This document shows, piece after piece, positions 8,430 to 17,929 of a DNA stretch of 64,000 bases. Where the stretch lies: positions 62,001-126,000 of the forward strand of contig JAQTUV010000007.1 of assembly GCA_028707175.1 (NCBI GenBank), read 5' to 3'. The notes under the pieces were generated by a model. It had not been told where the DNA came from, did no database searches, and worked only from the letters and a program-made list of their open reading frames with translations. Positions within the stretch are counted from its first letter, which is position 1. The number at the start of each line of letters is the position of its first letter. A program made the translations under genes and the position numbers. This stretch comes from Sideroxydans sp. GTDB lineage: Bacteria > Pseudomonadota > Gammaproteobacteria > Burkholderiales > Gallionellaceae.

Positions 8430-9530
8430 TTGAAACCAGTGTCGGCACTCTATGTTGGCATCATGTCTGGCACCAGCTTGGACGGTGTTGATGCGGCACT
8501 GGTTGATTTATCTCATATCCAACCAAAGCTGATTGATAGCTATTTCATTCCATATAGCGCATCACTCAAGACATCGCTGCTGCAATTACATCAGCCTGCT
8601 CATGATGAGCTTCACCTTGCGCAACTCATTTCAATACAGCTCGCAAAAATTTATGCGGAAGCCACACTTGCTTTGCTCAAGAAGGCGCACATCAATGCAA
8701 ATCAAGTTCAAGCTATCGGATGTCATGGGCAAACCGTTCGCCATCGTCCCGAGCATGGCTACACCATTCAGCTAAACGCCCCCGCCTTACTCGCCGAGCT
8801 GACAAACATCCACGTGGTCAGCGATTTTCGCTCACGAGACATTGCGGCTGGCGGCCAAGGCGCACCCCTTGTTCCGGCCTTCCACGATCAAGTCTTGCGT
8901 CACCCGAATATCCATCGGACTATCCTTAACATTGGCGGCATCGCCAATCTAACGGACCTCCGTCCCAATACCGTTACGACTGGCTTTGATTCAGGGCCAG
9001 GCAACCTGCTGATGGATGCTTGGATTCACCTCCACCAAGGCAAGCCTTACGACCAAAATGGGGCTTGGGCAGACAGCGGAGAATGCTTACCTTCACTCCT
9101 AAATCGCTTGCTAAGCGAAGCCTTCTTCACCACCCAACCACCCAAAAGTACGGGGCGCGATTTATTTAACCTTCATTGGTTAAAACAACACCTTCAGGGA
9201 AATGAGCGGCCTCAAGATGTACAGGCGACTTTGCTAGCGCTGACGGGTGAAAGTATCGTGCGTGCGATTCAACAGTTTTGCGACGGCACACAGGAAATTT
9301 ATTTGTGCGGGGGCGGCGCACATAACCAAGCATTGGCGGCCTATATACAAGGCGCGCTACCTCATTGCCTCATCGCAAAAACAGATGTGCTTGGAATACC
9401 CGCTGATTGGATGGAGGCGTTAGCGTTTGCGTGGCTGGCTCATCAAACCATGCACCTACACCACGCCAACCTACCTGCCGTGACAGGTGCACGACACGGC
9501 GTCGTACTGGGCGCAATCTACCCAGCTTAA
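8430..9530 (+). CDS. anmK: Anhydro-N-acetylmuramic acid kinase
   Basis: AnmK opens and phosphorylates 1,6-anhydroMurNAc to MurNAc-6-phosphate during peptidoglycan recycling. The protein starts with LYVGIMSGTSLDGVDAALVD, the family's ATP-binding signature, and contains GFDSGPGNLLMDAW and LCGGGAHNQAL. The length of about 366 residues is normal. No ATG fits the start: TTG at 8430 or GTG at 8439 must be used. It follows the M23 peptidase gene by seven bases, so the two are probably one wall-turnover operon. Confidence 0.96.
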   Translation: MKPVSALYVGIMSGTSLDGVDAALVDLSHIQPKLIDSYFIPYSASLKTSLLQLHQPAHDELHLAQLISIQLAKIYAEATLALLKKAHINANQVQAIGCHGQTVRHRPEHGYTIQLNAPALLAELTNIHVVSDFRSRDIAAGGQGAPLVPAFHDQVLRHPNIHRTILNIGGIANLTDLRPNTVTTGFDSGPGNLLMDAWIHLHQGKPYDQNGAWADSGECLPSLLNRLLSEAFFTTQPPKSTGRDLFNLHWLKQHLQGNERPQDVQATLLALTGESIVRAIQQFCDGTQEIYLCGGGAHNQALAAYIQGALPHCLIAKTDVLGIPADWMEALAFAWLAHQTMHLHHANLPAVTGARHGVVLGAIYPA

Positions 9531-9535
9531 ATGCA

Positions 9536-9565
9536 ATCGGGGCGCAGAACGCGCCCCGATCTTTT
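9536..9565 (+). terminator. Terminator between convergent anmK and erpA
   Basis: A 10-base-pair GC-rich stem (ATCGGGGCGC / GCGCCCCGAT) is followed by CTTTTGC on the plus strand. It lies just after the anmK stop and before the convergent erpA, and may serve both. Confidence 0.75.
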
Positions 9566-9581
9566 GCAAACTTAAAAAAAC

Positions 9582-9932
9582 TTAAGCCGAGAAAGACGAT
9601 CCACAACCACAAGTGGTCGTTGCATTTGGATTTTTAATCACAAACTGAGAACCTTCCAAACCTTCGGTATAGTCAATCTCTGCGCCCACTAGATACTGAA
9701 AGCTCATAGGATCGATCAGCAACTGCACGCCGTTTTTGCTCATTACGGTGTCATCCTCGTTAGCGACTTCATCAAACGTGAACCCATACTGAAAACCAGA
9801 ACATCCGCCACCGCTGACAAATACGCGTAGCTTCAAATCCGCATTACCTTCTTCCTCAATCAATTGCTTCACTTTATTTGCCGCGTTGTCGGTAAACAAA
9901 AGTGGATCTTGCATCTCAGTCACTGCATTCAT
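9582..9932 (-). CDS. erpA: Iron-sulfur cluster insertion protein ErpA
   Basis: An A-type Fe-S carrier of 116 residues that delivers clusters to apoproteins. The three conserved cysteines are visible in [13 protein letters not shown] and in TTCGCGSSF near the C-terminus. [19 protein letters not shown] at the start is typical. A Shine-Dalgarno AAGGAG lies just upstream (AAGGAGTAAATC before the ATG). It is downstream of the bactofilin and DUF6776 genes. Confidence 0.97.
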   Translation of the reverse strand: MNAVTEMQDPLLFTDNAANKVKQLIEEEGNADLKLRVFVSGGGCSGFQYGFTFDEVANEDDTVMSKNGVQLLIDPMSFQYLVGAEIDYTEGLEGSQFVIKNPNATTTCGCGSSFSA

Positions 9933-9953
9933 GATTTACTCCTTAAAGATTGT

Positions 9954-10361
9954 TTATTTAGAATCCGTGCCACTTAACTTGAGCGATACCACTTTTTCTG
10001 AAGCATCGCCCACATGTACCAAGCGCCCTTCAACAACCGCGCCCATCTGAATTTCCAGCGTTTTATATTTGATATCGCCCGTTACTTTTGCCTTACTTTG
10101 CAGCTCTAGATATTCAGTCGCATTGATTGGGCCATTCACCACGCCGTTGATCACCAAATGCGTCACTTTTATCTCACCGTCCACTTTGGCACTTTCACTC
10201 AAAACTAACGTGCTGGACTTGCTGACATCAGCATAAACATTACCAATGATCTCACCATCGACTCGTAGTCCGCCTGTGAAATCAACATCGCCTTTCACTT
10301 TAGTACCCAACCCAATCAAAGAATCTATTCGATTTTGAGGTTTGCTATTCTTATTGAACAT
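9954..10361 (-). CDS. Bactofilin
   Basis: A 135-residue bactofilin (DUF583). The centre is a right-handed beta-helix seen as a regular alternation: GDVDFTGGLRVDGEIIGNVY, then AKVDGEIKVTHLVINGVVNG, then AKVTGDIKYKTLEIQMGA. Bactofilins polymerise without nucleotides into cytoskeletal filaments that often position wall enzymes. It lies 13 bases after a gene for a membrane-anchored coiled-coil protein, a pairing that suggests the second protein may anchor or guide the polymer. The ends are the usual disordered tails. Confidence 0.92.
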   Translation of the reverse strand: MFNKNSKPQNRIDSLIGLGTKVKGDVDFTGGLRVDGEIIGNVYADVSKSSTLVLSESAKVDGEIKVTHLVINGVVNGPINATEYLELQSKAKVTGDIKYKTLEIQMGAVVEGRLVHVGDASEKVVSLKLSGTDSK

Positions 10362-10374
10362 CTAAACTCCTCCT

Positions 10375-11127
10375 TTACGACAACACCAACATCTTCTTTA
10401 TTTTTGGCTCTTGCACGCCACTCTCGAACACCTTGACCTCGACGCTATTAACTTTCATCTCGGCGGGTATTTTAAGTACGTGATCCACACGTTGGTAATA
10501 CTTAAAACTGAGCCGGTAATCTCCCATTTCTTGAGCATTTTTCTGGGGGAATTGTATCACTACCTTTTGCCCTGCTTGCTGACCGCTCACGAGCACCACC
10601 ATTTCCCCCTCGAACTCCCTACCGCGACGCTGAACGCCCTGCACCAGCAGCATACGGCAATGATATTCACCGGCAAGTTGGCTCGCTTCAACCTTTAGGC
10701 TATGAATCGACAACTCCGCATCACTACCACCAGCCAGAGGTAGATTCTGAAAGAAAGCGAGATCATCTTTGAGTAAAGTATTCTCATCTTGCAGCAACTT
10801 AATCTGCATCTGTATCTCATCCGATGACGCCTGTAGCATTTGTCCTTGCCGCTCATCTATTGCAAGTTGATTGGCCTGCTTAGAATTTTCAGCCTCAAGC
10901 TCAACGACTCGCTGCCGCAAAACAGCTATCTCGGTTTCTGCTTTACCCCGGTGAAAGCCAGCGAACTCCATTCCTGCATCGTATGACCACCAAACTAGGA
11001 ATCCTGCCATCAAAAAAAATGGGGTTGTTATCGCCCAACGGATATACCAAGGCACGTGTGGACGTACCGATAATCGTGTGGCAGAAATCCCAAAACGCCG
11101 CTTGATACTACGCTTTAACGAACGCAT
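10375..11127 (-). CDS. Membrane-anchored coiled-coil protein (DUF6776-like)
   Basis: The 250-residue protein has a basic N-terminus, one transmembrane helix at about 29-48 (RWAITTPFFLMAGFLVWWSY), a coiled coil at about 63-125 (repeated leucine/glutamate heptads), and a compact C-terminal domain of about 110 residues. The length and layout fit the DUF6776 family seen next to bactofilin and erpA in betaproteobacteria; the function is not established. The gene sits between argC and the bactofilin with gaps of 4 and 13 bases, so it is probably in one operon with both. Confidence 0.75.
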   Translation of the reverse strand: MRSLKRSIKRRFGISATRLSVRPHVPWYIRWAITTPFFLMAGFLVWWSYDAGMEFAGFHRGKAETEIAVLRQRVVELEAENSKQANQLAIDERQGQMLQASSDEIQMQIKLLQDENTLLKDDLAFFQNLPLAGGSDAELSIHSLKVEASQLAGEYHCRMLLVQGVQRRGREFEGEMVVLVSGQQAGQKVVIQFPQKNAQEMGDYRLSFKYYQRVDHVLKIPAEMKVNSVEVKVFESGVQEPKIKKMLVLS

Positions 11128-11131
11128 CGCC

Positions 11132-12160
11132 TTATGGCAGCAAAGGAATCATGCCAATGCCGGAGGCCTCAGGAAAATCGAACATGATGTTCATATTTTG
11201 CACAGCCTGACCTGCCGCACCTTTAACCAGGTTGTCGATCACCGATAACACAACGACCGTATCCCCTCCCTGAGGGCGATGGACTGCGATTCGACAAGTG
11301 TTAGAACCCCTGACAGAGCGAGTCTCGGGCATGCCACCTTGAGGTAAGACATCCACAAATTTTTCGTTAACAAAACGCTGCTCGAACAAAGCTTGCAGAT
11401 CAACATCCTTCGTCAGTCTTGCGTAAAGCGTGGCGTGAATACCTCTGATCAAGGGCGTAAGATGGGGCACAAAAGTTAACCCAACGGGCGCATTAGATGC
11501 CCGAGCTAAGCCTTGCTTAATCTCAGGTAGATGACGATGACCCGCAACACCATAGGCTTTAAAATTATCCCCCGCCTCGGAGAACAAGGAATGAACCTCA
11601 GCTTTGCGCCCTGCCCCAGATACACCCGACTTTGAATCTGCGATCAAAGAAGCAACATCCACCACCCCTGCCTCAAGCAAAGGCAAGAAGCCCAATTGAA
11701 CAGCGGTTGGATAACAACCTGGGTTAGCAATCAAACGAGCGCCTTTGATTTGCGCACGGTTAACTTCCGGCAATCCATAAACCGCCTCAGCGACCAAATC
11801 AGGACAGGCATGTGCCATGCCGTACCATTTTTCCCATTCAGCGATGTCCTTGATGCGAAAGTCTGCGGCAAGGTCAATGACGCGCACACCCGCATCCAAC
11901 AATGCGCGTGCTTGTTGCATTGCAATCCCGTTCGGCGTCGCAAAAAATACGACATCGCATTGCTCCAAATGAGCTTCGTCTGGATGGGTGAAATTCAGAT
12001 CCACATGACCACGCAGGCTTGGGAACATCTGACTGACAGCTGTCCCAGCATCCGCACGTGAAGTAATAGCATGCAACTTGACGTGTGCGTGCCCTGCTAA
12101 CAAACGCAATAGTTCAACGCCCGTGTATCCCGTGCCACCAACGATTCCAACCTTGATCAT
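11132..12160 (-). CDS. argC: N-acetyl-gamma-glutamyl-phosphate reductase
   Basis: ArgC makes N-acetylglutamate semialdehyde in arginine synthesis, using NADPH. The NADP-binding start [20 protein letters not shown] and the active-site cysteine in [10 protein letters not shown] are plain. The ATG at 12160 was chosen because GGGGGGTGAC precedes it and the family starts at MIKVG; the upstream extension is not conserved in type. The resulting length of 342 residues is normal. Confidence 0.97.
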   Translation of the reverse strand: MIKVGIVGGTGYTGVELLRLLAGHAHVKLHAITSRADAGTAVSQMFPSLRGHVDLNFTHPDEAHLEQCDVVFFATPNGIAMQQARALLDAGVRVIDLAADFRIKDIAEWEKWYGMAHACPDLVAEAVYGLPEVNRAQIKGARLIANPGCYPTAVQLGFLPLLEAGVVDVASLIADSKSGVSGAGRKAEVHSLFSEAGDNFKAYGVAGHRHLPEIKQGLARASNAPVGLTFVPHLTPLIRGIHATLYARLTKDVDLQALFEQRFVNEKFVDVLPQGGMPETRSVRGSNTCRIAVHRPQGGDTVVVLSVIDNLVKGAAGQAVQNMNIMFDFPEASGIGMIPLLP

Positions 12161-12195
12161 GTCACCCCCCATGTAAGTCTTAGAATGATAAATGA

Positions 12196-12219
12196 AAAAG
12201 CCGCCCAAAGGCGGCTTTT
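12196..12219 (-). terminator. Terminator of rplM-rpsI
   Basis: A 10-base-pair stem (AAAAGCCGCC / GGCGGCTTTT) with loop CAAA is followed by T residues on the minus strand, 17 bases after the rpsI stop and before argC. Confidence 0.85.
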
Positions 12220-12235
12220 CCAGTGCTCCACAAGC

Positions 12236-12628
12236 TTAACGCTTGGAGAATTGTTTCCTGCGACGCGCTTTGCGCAAACCGACTTTTTTACGTTCGACTT
12301 CGCGTGCATCACGTGTAACCAGACCCGCTTTGCTCAATGTTGGCTTCAAGCCTGCATCGAATTCGATCAGTGCACGAGTGATGCCATGACGCACCGCACC
12401 TGCTTGACCTGACTCGCCGCCGCCGGACACGTTGACCATGATGTCAAACTTGCCAGACATTTCAGTCAACTCTAGTGGCTGACGTACAACCATACGACCT
12501 GTCTCACGAGAGAAAAACACGTCCAATGGCTTGTCGTTAACAGTGATGTCGCCCTTGCCAGGCTTGATGAACACACGAGCAACCGCGCTCTTGCGGCGAC
12601 CTGTTCCGTAGTTGTAAGTTGTGCTCAT
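12236..12628 (-). CDS. rpsI: 30S ribosomal protein S9
   Basis: A 130-residue protein containing [20 protein letters not shown] near the start and ending in [17 protein letters not shown], the basic tail that reaches the ribosomal P site. The length is the family norm. It follows rplM after one base, the universal L13-S9 pair. Confidence 0.98.
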   Translation of the reverse strand: MSTTYNYGTGRRKSAVARVFIKPGKGDITVNDKPLDVFFSRETGRMVVRQPLELTEMSGKFDIMVNVSGGGESGQAGAVRHGITRALIEFDAGLKPTLSKAGLVTRDAREVERKKVGLRKARRRKQFSKR

Positions 12629-12629
12629 A

Positions 12630-13067
12630 TTATGCCTTCAACAGTTCAGTTGGTTTGGGTTGTTGCGCGCTGTGCGGATGAGTAGCACCGCTGTAAACCT
12701 TCAACTTAGCGAGCATTGCGTAACCCAATGGGCCTTTTGGCAACATGCCGCGTACGGCCTTTTGCAAAACGCGCTGTGGATGACGTTGCTGCAACTTAGT
12801 AAAGTTGGTTTCAAAGATGCCGCCTGGATAACCAGTATGACGGTAGTACATCTTGTCTTGCGCCTTATTACCTGTCACGCGAACCTTGTCGGCGTTGACA
12901 ACAACGACGAAGTCGCCGGTATCTACGTGAGGCGTAAAGATGGCTTTATGCTTGCCGCGCAAACGGTAAGCGATTTGGCTGGCCAAACGGCCTAGCACTT
13001 TGTCGGCTGCGTCAACGAGGATCCAGTCGTGCTGGACTTCGTGAGACTTGGCGGAAAATGTTTTCAT
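12630..13067 (-). CDS. rplM: 50S ribosomal protein L13
   Basis: A 145-residue protein starting [20 protein letters not shown], with the L13 signature ([20 protein letters not shown]) near the end. The ATG at 13067 is preceded by AGGAAA, and the upstream open frame is not L13-like. It is transcribed with rpsI from the strong promoter at 13115-13143. Confidence 0.98.
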   Translation of the reverse strand: MKTFSAKSHEVQHDWILVDAADKVLGRLASQIAYRLRGKHKAIFTPHVDTGDFVVVVNADKVRVTGNKAQDKMYYRHTGYPGGIFETNFTKLQQRHPQRVLQKAVRGMLPKGPLGYAMLAKLKVYSGATHPHSAQQPKPTELLKA

Positions 13068-13114
13068 AGCATTTCCTAAAACTAAAAATAAATAACGGAC
13101 TGCGAAGGGCGCGC

Positions 13115-13143
13115 ATTCTATGTGAGACATCAACCTCTGTCAA
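13115..13143 (-). promoter_or_regulatory. Sigma-70 promoter of rplM-rpsI
   Basis: A consensus -35 TTGACA (13138-13143) and a -10 TAGAAT (13115-13120) are separated by 17 bases on the minus strand, followed by the GC-rich discriminator GCGCGC. This is a near-ideal ribosomal promoter with the hallmark of stringent control. Confidence 0.85.
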
Positions 13144-13168
13144 ACATTAAGTCAAACAGCGCGCATCG

Positions 13169-14755
13169 CTACGCCAACTCATTGTCTTGACTGAGATTAA
13201 TTAACGCATCAGCCACCTCATCACACACTCTACTTGCACTCCACCCCATAATATTCGCAATACTTTCTGCAATCCGCAGCAAGCCTTCCTCATTCCAATG
13301 CGCTAAAATCGTCAACGGTAAACGGCGGCGTAACAAATCGTCTAGATGAACGACCATCTCACTCTGCGCGCAATACAGCAAGTCGGCATAGATTAGCGGC
13401 AACTCCGGCGTGATGCGCCCAGCCTTTGTGTGATCACCCTCAATCATCTGCAAAACATGGCGCACATTATCGCCATGACGTCGCAATAACCATTGAGCAG
13501 ATTCGGCATCCACACCTAAAGCAGATGCCTGAGCTGCGGCCTCACTACGCCAGTCCTCATACCGTTGTTGCGGCTTCCAAGGGAAATCACATCGCCCCGT
13601 TTCGCACGAGGACAATATGCCTAGGTGGGCGCACACCACATCAACGATCACGCTCGCATCTTCACGCGCCGAGGTGATCTTGCCGCCGATCGCGTGATGA
13701 ACCCGATTACTTGCGGTACGCAATTCCCAATCCCGAGTAACATCCGACGGCTTATTCGCAGCACTCTGTTGCAACACACGCAATCCCGCGTAAGCGCCAA
13801 TGACATCCGCCTTTTTCCACGCCACGTCGAAGTAGCGATTCGCCGCATTCAGCAGATACTCCACATCGGGATCCGCAACCTTCACAGCACCAATGTCGCC
13901 CACATAATCCGTATCTGTCGTACCTAACAAAGTGCGCCCATACCAAGGGATGCAAAAGAACACCCGCCCATCTTCCTTTGCAGTAAGCAACAGCGCTTCA
14001 CCACTATTTAAAGCTGGCATCACCAAATGCACGCCCTTGCTCAGGCGGCAGAATTGCCCCACGTCAGCCTGTTTGCTAGACCACTGCCCGACGGTACTCA
14101 CATATTGGCGCGCATGGATATGCGCCACCTCACCCGTTTCGACATCTTTTATGTTGGCACCACTCACAACGCCATTCGACTCACGCCACTCAGTTAACTC
14201 CGCATAGTTCAAACATACCGCCCCCGAGTTCTGAGCACCCGCCACCAATTCCAGCACCAAGCGTGCGTCATCGGTTTGTGCATCGCCGTAAGTAAAGCCA
14301 CCTTTTAAGCCGCATTGATTGAGGAAAGGGAAGCGCCCAACAAACGCTTGCGGCGCAAAATGCCGATGTCGCATCGAATTGTCGTTATCGCCAGCCAAAG
14401 CGTCATACAACATCAACCCCGCTTTCAGCTTCCACGTGCCATTACGACTATCGCCATATACAGGCACACCAAAGCGTAGCGGCCACACACGATGCGGCGC
14501 GACCCTCAATAGTGTCTTGCGCTCCTTGAGTGCCTTACGCACCAACTTAAAGTCAAACGTTTCTAGATAGCGCAAGCCGCCGTGAATCAACTTGCTCGAT
14601 GCGGATGAAGTTGCGCTGGCCCAATCTCCCTTATCCACCAACGCCACTTTGAGTCCACGCAAAGTCGCATCGTAAGCAGTCCATGCGCCATAGATACCTC
14701 CTCCGCAGACCAGCAGATCGAACTCCCCCTGCAACGCAGAAAAATCACGCTTCAT
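13169..14755 (-). CDS. glpD: Glycerol-3-phosphate dehydrogenase (FAD-dependent)
   Basis: A 528-residue flavoprotein oxidising sn-glycerol-3-phosphate to dihydroxyacetone phosphate at the inner membrane and passing electrons to quinone. The FAD-binding motif GGGIYGAWTAYDATLRGL begins at about residue 18, followed by SSASSKLIHGGLRYLE, which is diagnostic for GlpD/GlpA. The C-terminal DAO domain is complete. Its start overlaps the end of the GDPD gene by four bases (ATGA), and that gene in turn overlaps a hydrolase gene, so it is the last step of a coupled glycerophosphodiester operon. Confidence 0.96.
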   Translation of the reverse strand: MKRDFSALQGEFDLLVCGGGIYGAWTAYDATLRGLKVALVDKGDWASATSSASSKLIHGGLRYLETFDFKLVRKALKERKTLLRVAPHRVWPLRFGVPVYGDSRNGTWKLKAGLMLYDALAGDNDNSMRHRHFAPQAFVGRFPFLNQCGLKGGFTYGDAQTDDARLVLELVAGAQNSGAVCLNYAELTEWRESNGVVSGANIKDVETGEVAHIHARQYVSTVGQWSSKQADVGQFCRLSKGVHLVMPALNSGEALLLTAKEDGRVFFCIPWYGRTLLGTTDTDYVGDIGAVKVADPDVEYLLNAANRYFDVAWKKADVIGAYAGLRVLQQSAANKPSDVTRDWELRTASNRVHHAIGGKITSAREDASVIVDVVCAHLGILSSCETGRCDFPWKPQQRYEDWRSEAAAQASALGVDAESAQWLLRRHGDNVRHVLQMIEGDHTKAGRITPELPLIYADLLYCAQSEMVVHLDDLLRRRLPLTILAHWNEEGLLRIAESIANIMGWSASRVCDEVADALINLSQDNELA

Positions 14756-15492
14756 CGCACCCTCATTTGCAAGGCCTTCTGCGGAATATCGCTGATGAGC
14801 ACATCCACCTCAAGCCTCAACGCACGACTGATCTGCTCATCAGTATTGCAGGTGTAAACCCCAATAAATTTGTTATGCCGATGCACCACACGCATCATTC
14901 CTTCATCAAGGGTGGAAATATGAACACACACCCCATGTAAAAACGAATGCTGCTCCAACATACGCTCCGCGAAAGAAGCATCATGCTCTGGCTCCAGATT
15001 AAAAACCAAGGGGAAATCTGGCGAGAGTTGATACGCATACAGCAAGCTATCCAAATCAAAAGACGAGGCAATCACACGATCACTCAACGTCGCTTGAGCC
15101 AATGCCAATGTTTGGCGCACCTTGCTCTCCTGTTGCGCCTGCGGCTCATTCGGATAACGTTTTATCTCCAACAACAAACCACAGCTCGACTGATAAGCGC
15201 CCACAAAATCCTGCAACGTCATCACCGATTCTTTTTTTGCCCCCGCAAAATGCGCGGCAAAATCCAAGTCGGCCAAACTCAAAAAATCGAAATCATCGAT
15301 GCGCTGCTCGGGATACCCCAATTTAGCAAGGTCATCGTCATGCCACAGCACGGGCACGCCATCACGCGTTAGCTGTATGTCGGTTTCAATCCCATCAATC
15401 GGATAACACAGCGAGCGATTGAAAGCTGTACGAGTATTTTCTGCCGCCTCTTTATTCGCACCGCGATGGGCATATATCTGCGTCTTACTCAT
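14752..15492 (-). CDS. Glycerophosphodiester phosphodiesterase
   Basis: The 246-residue enzyme hydrolyses glycerophosphodiesters to glycerol-3-phosphate and an alcohol. The GDPD catalytic set is visible: H8-R9-G10 in YAHRGANKE, the metal-binding E and D in GIETDIQLTRDG, and the second histidine in VLWHDDD. There is no signal peptide, so the enzyme is of the cytoplasmic UgpQ type. It overlaps its neighbours on both sides by four bases. Its product is the substrate of the next gene, GlpD. Confidence 0.92.
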   Translation of the reverse strand: MSKTQIYAHRGANKEAAENTRTAFNRSLCYPIDGIETDIQLTRDGVPVLWHDDDLAKLGYPEQRIDDFDFLSLADLDFAAHFAGAKKESVMTLQDFVGAYQSSCGLLLEIKRYPNEPQAQQESKVRQTLALAQATLSDRVIASSFDLDSLLYAYQLSPDFPLVFNLEPEHDASFAERMLEQHSFLHGVCVHISTLDEGMMRVVHRHNKFIGVYTCNTDEQISRALRLEVDVLISDIPQKALQMRVR

Positions 15493-16640
15493 GGCAATCC
15501 TTCAATGAATTTTTGCATTGATTTTTCCAAGTCGGCGAAGTGTGGATTAAAGGTTAGGCGACATAACAAACCCTGCCGAAGATTCTTGCTCGTCACCTCA
15601 CCCTGCCACACACTTTCGTGTCGATTGCGACAGCGCGAAGCATTTTCTGCATCACGAGTGTGATAATGAAGGCAACTGACATATGCCCCCATCTCGCCAT
15701 AGTGAGGATCATGGGGGGGAATGACAACGGCGGTATGCGCACCACTCAATATCATCCTCTCAGGTATCGCGCTATTCACCCACGTGACCTTTGGCATCGC
15801 CAACTCTTCAGTTGCATACCACACCAGCTGATTCGCCTCATGAGTAGAAGCTTGCATAAACGCTAACGTTGCCACCGATTTCACCGTTGCATCATCTGCA
15901 CTGGCCGCAGCAAACACAGGTACCTTTACCGAAGAAGGCAAATGCTGCGTAAGTGCGAACATTTGCGCTGCCGCATTCTTGCAAAAGGACTCATATTTAT
16001 AATCATCTTCATCAGGCATAACACCAACCCATGCAGCACGCGGCGCAAACCAGCTATAGATGCGATGCACATTCGCCCATTTCGCACGTGCCGTGATGGC
16101 CAACGCTGGGGAGAACAAAAATACACCTCTCACCCGAGCATCGTGCTCGGCGTGATACACACTCAAAGCACCACCTGCAGAAAATCCCGCCAAATAAAGT
16201 TCATCCACCTCTTCCGATAAACAATCTGCACCGTAGGCCACCGTTGCTGCCCACGATTGCCACCGAACATCCAGCAGATCACCCGGCTGCGTACCGTGCC
16301 CAGGCAACAAAACTGCCATCACACGAAAGCCCTGACTCTGAAAGAACGCGCCCAGATAACGCATGTGATACGGCGAATCGGAGAGCCCATGAGTCAGCAA
16401 AATGCCACGCCTATAGGGCTTCTCACAGCCTCGCTCATACCCGCCTACGGGACACAACTCAAAGGGCGCATTCCCATTTACGATCTGCTCTGCTCGCACC
16501 TTCCCAGCGTGCGCCTGCGACAACGCATCGCGCGTTCGCGCAATGTAAGTTGCAAACGAGTCGCCCCCCTCAACCTGCCTCACAGCAAATTTCGACGACC
16601 GATGCCTCTCGCCCAACTGGATGTTTTTTAAACTGCTCAT
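15489..16640 (-). CDS. Alpha/beta hydrolase, possible lipase or lysophospholipase
   Basis: The 383-residue protein has an alpha/beta-hydrolase core: RRGILLTHGLSDSPYHMRYL gives the oxyanion-hole HG motif, LPGHGTQPGD follows, and the nucleophile elbow is GFSAGG. The late histidine is probably in SGAHTAVV. The start at 16640 gives MSSLKNIQLGE; the longer frame has no supporting ribosome site. It is the first gene of an operon with GDPD and GlpD, with a four-base overlap, which suggests removal of acyl chains to feed glycerophosphodiesters to GDPD. The substrate is inferred from context only. Confidence 0.75.
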   Translation of the reverse strand: MSSLKNIQLGERHRSSKFAVRQVEGGDSFATYIARTRDALSQAHAGKVRAEQIVNGNAPFELCPVGGYERGCEKPYRRGILLTHGLSDSPYHMRYLGAFFQSQGFRVMAVLLPGHGTQPGDLLDVRWQSWAATVAYGADCLSEEVDELYLAGFSAGGALSVYHAEHDARVRGVFLFSPALAITARAKWANVHRIYSWFAPRAAWVGVMPDEDDYKYESFCKNAAAQMFALTQHLPSSVKVPVFAAASADDATVKSVATLAFMQASTHEANQLVWYATEELAMPKVTWVNSAIPERMILSGAHTAVVIPPHDPHYGEMGAYVSCLHYHTRDAENASRCRNRHESVWQGEVTSKNLRQGLLCRLTFNPHFADLEKSMQKFIEGLP

Positions 16641-16721
16641 ACCAACATTGTACCTTCCACGCGTTGGCATCAAGGTAGGCTTAGGGCATATCATGCGCAA
16701 CCTTTTTTCAAACACAAAAAC

Positions 16722-17480
16722 ATGACTTGGCTCATCACCAATCTGCTCAGCACACTTTTGCTACCGCCGCTAAATCTGCTCATCGTAGCGGGCATAGGCC
16801 TGTGGTTATGGCGCACACGTCCCGCCATCGCACGAACGCTCATCACACTGGCATTCACTGGGCTGTGGCTACTCTCCACACCTTATGTATCAGACACACT
16901 ACTACAGCGCTTAGAAGGCCAACCCAATGCCGCCGATACACAGCTCAAGTCACTGCCCGATGTGATTATCGTGTTAGGAGGAGGGACGTACTTCAACGCG
17001 GCAGAATACGGTGGCGACACCGTGAGTAAAGAAACCCTAGAACGACTTCGCTACGCCGCAAAACTACACCGCGAAACCAATCGCCCGATCTTAGTCTCCG
17101 GTGGCAAACCGCTCGACACCGTGCTCTCAGAAGGACGACAGATGCAACAAGTGCTAGAAAAAGAATTCAACGTACCCGTGCAGTGGGTTGAAAGCGATTC
17201 AAACAACACACTTGAAAGCGCACGCCTAAGCTATTGGACACTGAAAGATGCCGGTTTCACCCACATCTATCTCGTCACCCATGCTTGGCACATGCCGCGC
17301 GCCATCCAAGCCTTCCAAAGCGCTGGGTTCCAAGTCACCCCTGCGCCAACTGCATTCACCACCCGCCACGCAACCACGCTACTAACCTTCCTGCCCAACG
17401 CCGATGCCTTACTCGATAGTCGATGGTATTTCCACGAAATGATAGGCATGCTGTGGTATCAGTTAAAATCCAAGCATTAA
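16722..17480 (+). CDS. YdcF/ElyC-family DUF218 membrane protein
   Basis: The 252-residue protein has two N-terminal hydrophobic helices (about 7-30 and 38-58) and a DUF218 domain with DVIIVLGGGTYFNAAEYGGD, ILVSGGK, ESDSNNTLESARLS and THAWHMPRAIQAF. These are the conserved blocks of the ElyC/SanA/YdcF family. E. coli ElyC affects undecaprenyl-phosphate metabolism and envelope integrity; the biochemical activity is not certain. The gene is divergent from the alpha/beta-hydrolase operon and precedes an OsmC gene by 19 bases. Confidence 0.88.
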   Translation: MTWLITNLLSTLLLPPLNLLIVAGIGLWLWRTRPAIARTLITLAFTGLWLLSTPYVSDTLLQRLEGQPNAADTQLKSLPDVIIVLGGGTYFNAAEYGGDTVSKETLERLRYAAKLHRETNRPILVSGGKPLDTVLSEGRQMQQVLEKEFNVPVQWVESDSNNTLESARLSYWTLKDAGFTHIYLVTHAWHMPRAIQAFQSAGFQVTPAPTAFTTRHATTLLTFLPNADALLDSRWYFHEMIGMLWYQLKSKH

Positions 17481-17499
17481 GAACAAACGAGGGATCGAA

Positions 17500-17916
17500 A
17501 TGAAAGCACGTATCAAATGGGTAGACGGTATGACATTCATTGGTGAAAGCGAGAGCGGCCACGCCGTCGTGATGGATGCATCCCCCGAAGTCGGCGGGCG
17601 CAACCTAGGGCCTCGCCCGATGGAGATGTTGTTATTGGGTGCCGGTGGATGCAGCAGCATCGACGTGATGATGATCCTAAAAAAGTCACGCCAAGCCGTA
17701 TCCGACTGCTACGTAGAGATGAGCGCAGAACGCGCTGAAACCGATCCCAAAGTATTCACCAAGATACACATGCACTTCGTAGTGAAGGGTAAAGACATCA
17801 AACCAGAAGCGGTGGAAAAAGCGGTGAAACTATCCGCAGAGAAATATTGCTCGGCCTCCATCATGTTGGGAGCCACCGCAGAAATGACGCATGATTTTGA
17901 GGTGGTACAGGCGTAA
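17500..17916 (+). CDS. OsmC-family protein
   Basis: A 138-residue protein of the OsmC/Ohr superfamily. The two conserved cysteines are present in GAGGCSSIDVMMIL and KYCSASIMLGATAE. In Ohr and OsmC such cysteines reduce organic hydroperoxides; the YhfA-like branch, which this resembles in length and in the N-terminal KWVDGMTFIGES, has no firm function. GGGAT upstream is a possible ribosome site. Confidence 0.88.
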   Translation: MKARIKWVDGMTFIGESESGHAVVMDASPEVGGRNLGPRPMEMLLLGAGGCSSIDVMMILKKSRQAVSDCYVEMSAERAETDPKVFTKIHMHFVVKGKDIKPEAVEKAVKLSAEKYCSASIMLGATAEMTHDFEVVQA

Positions 17917-17929
17917 GCCCCACGCTCTC

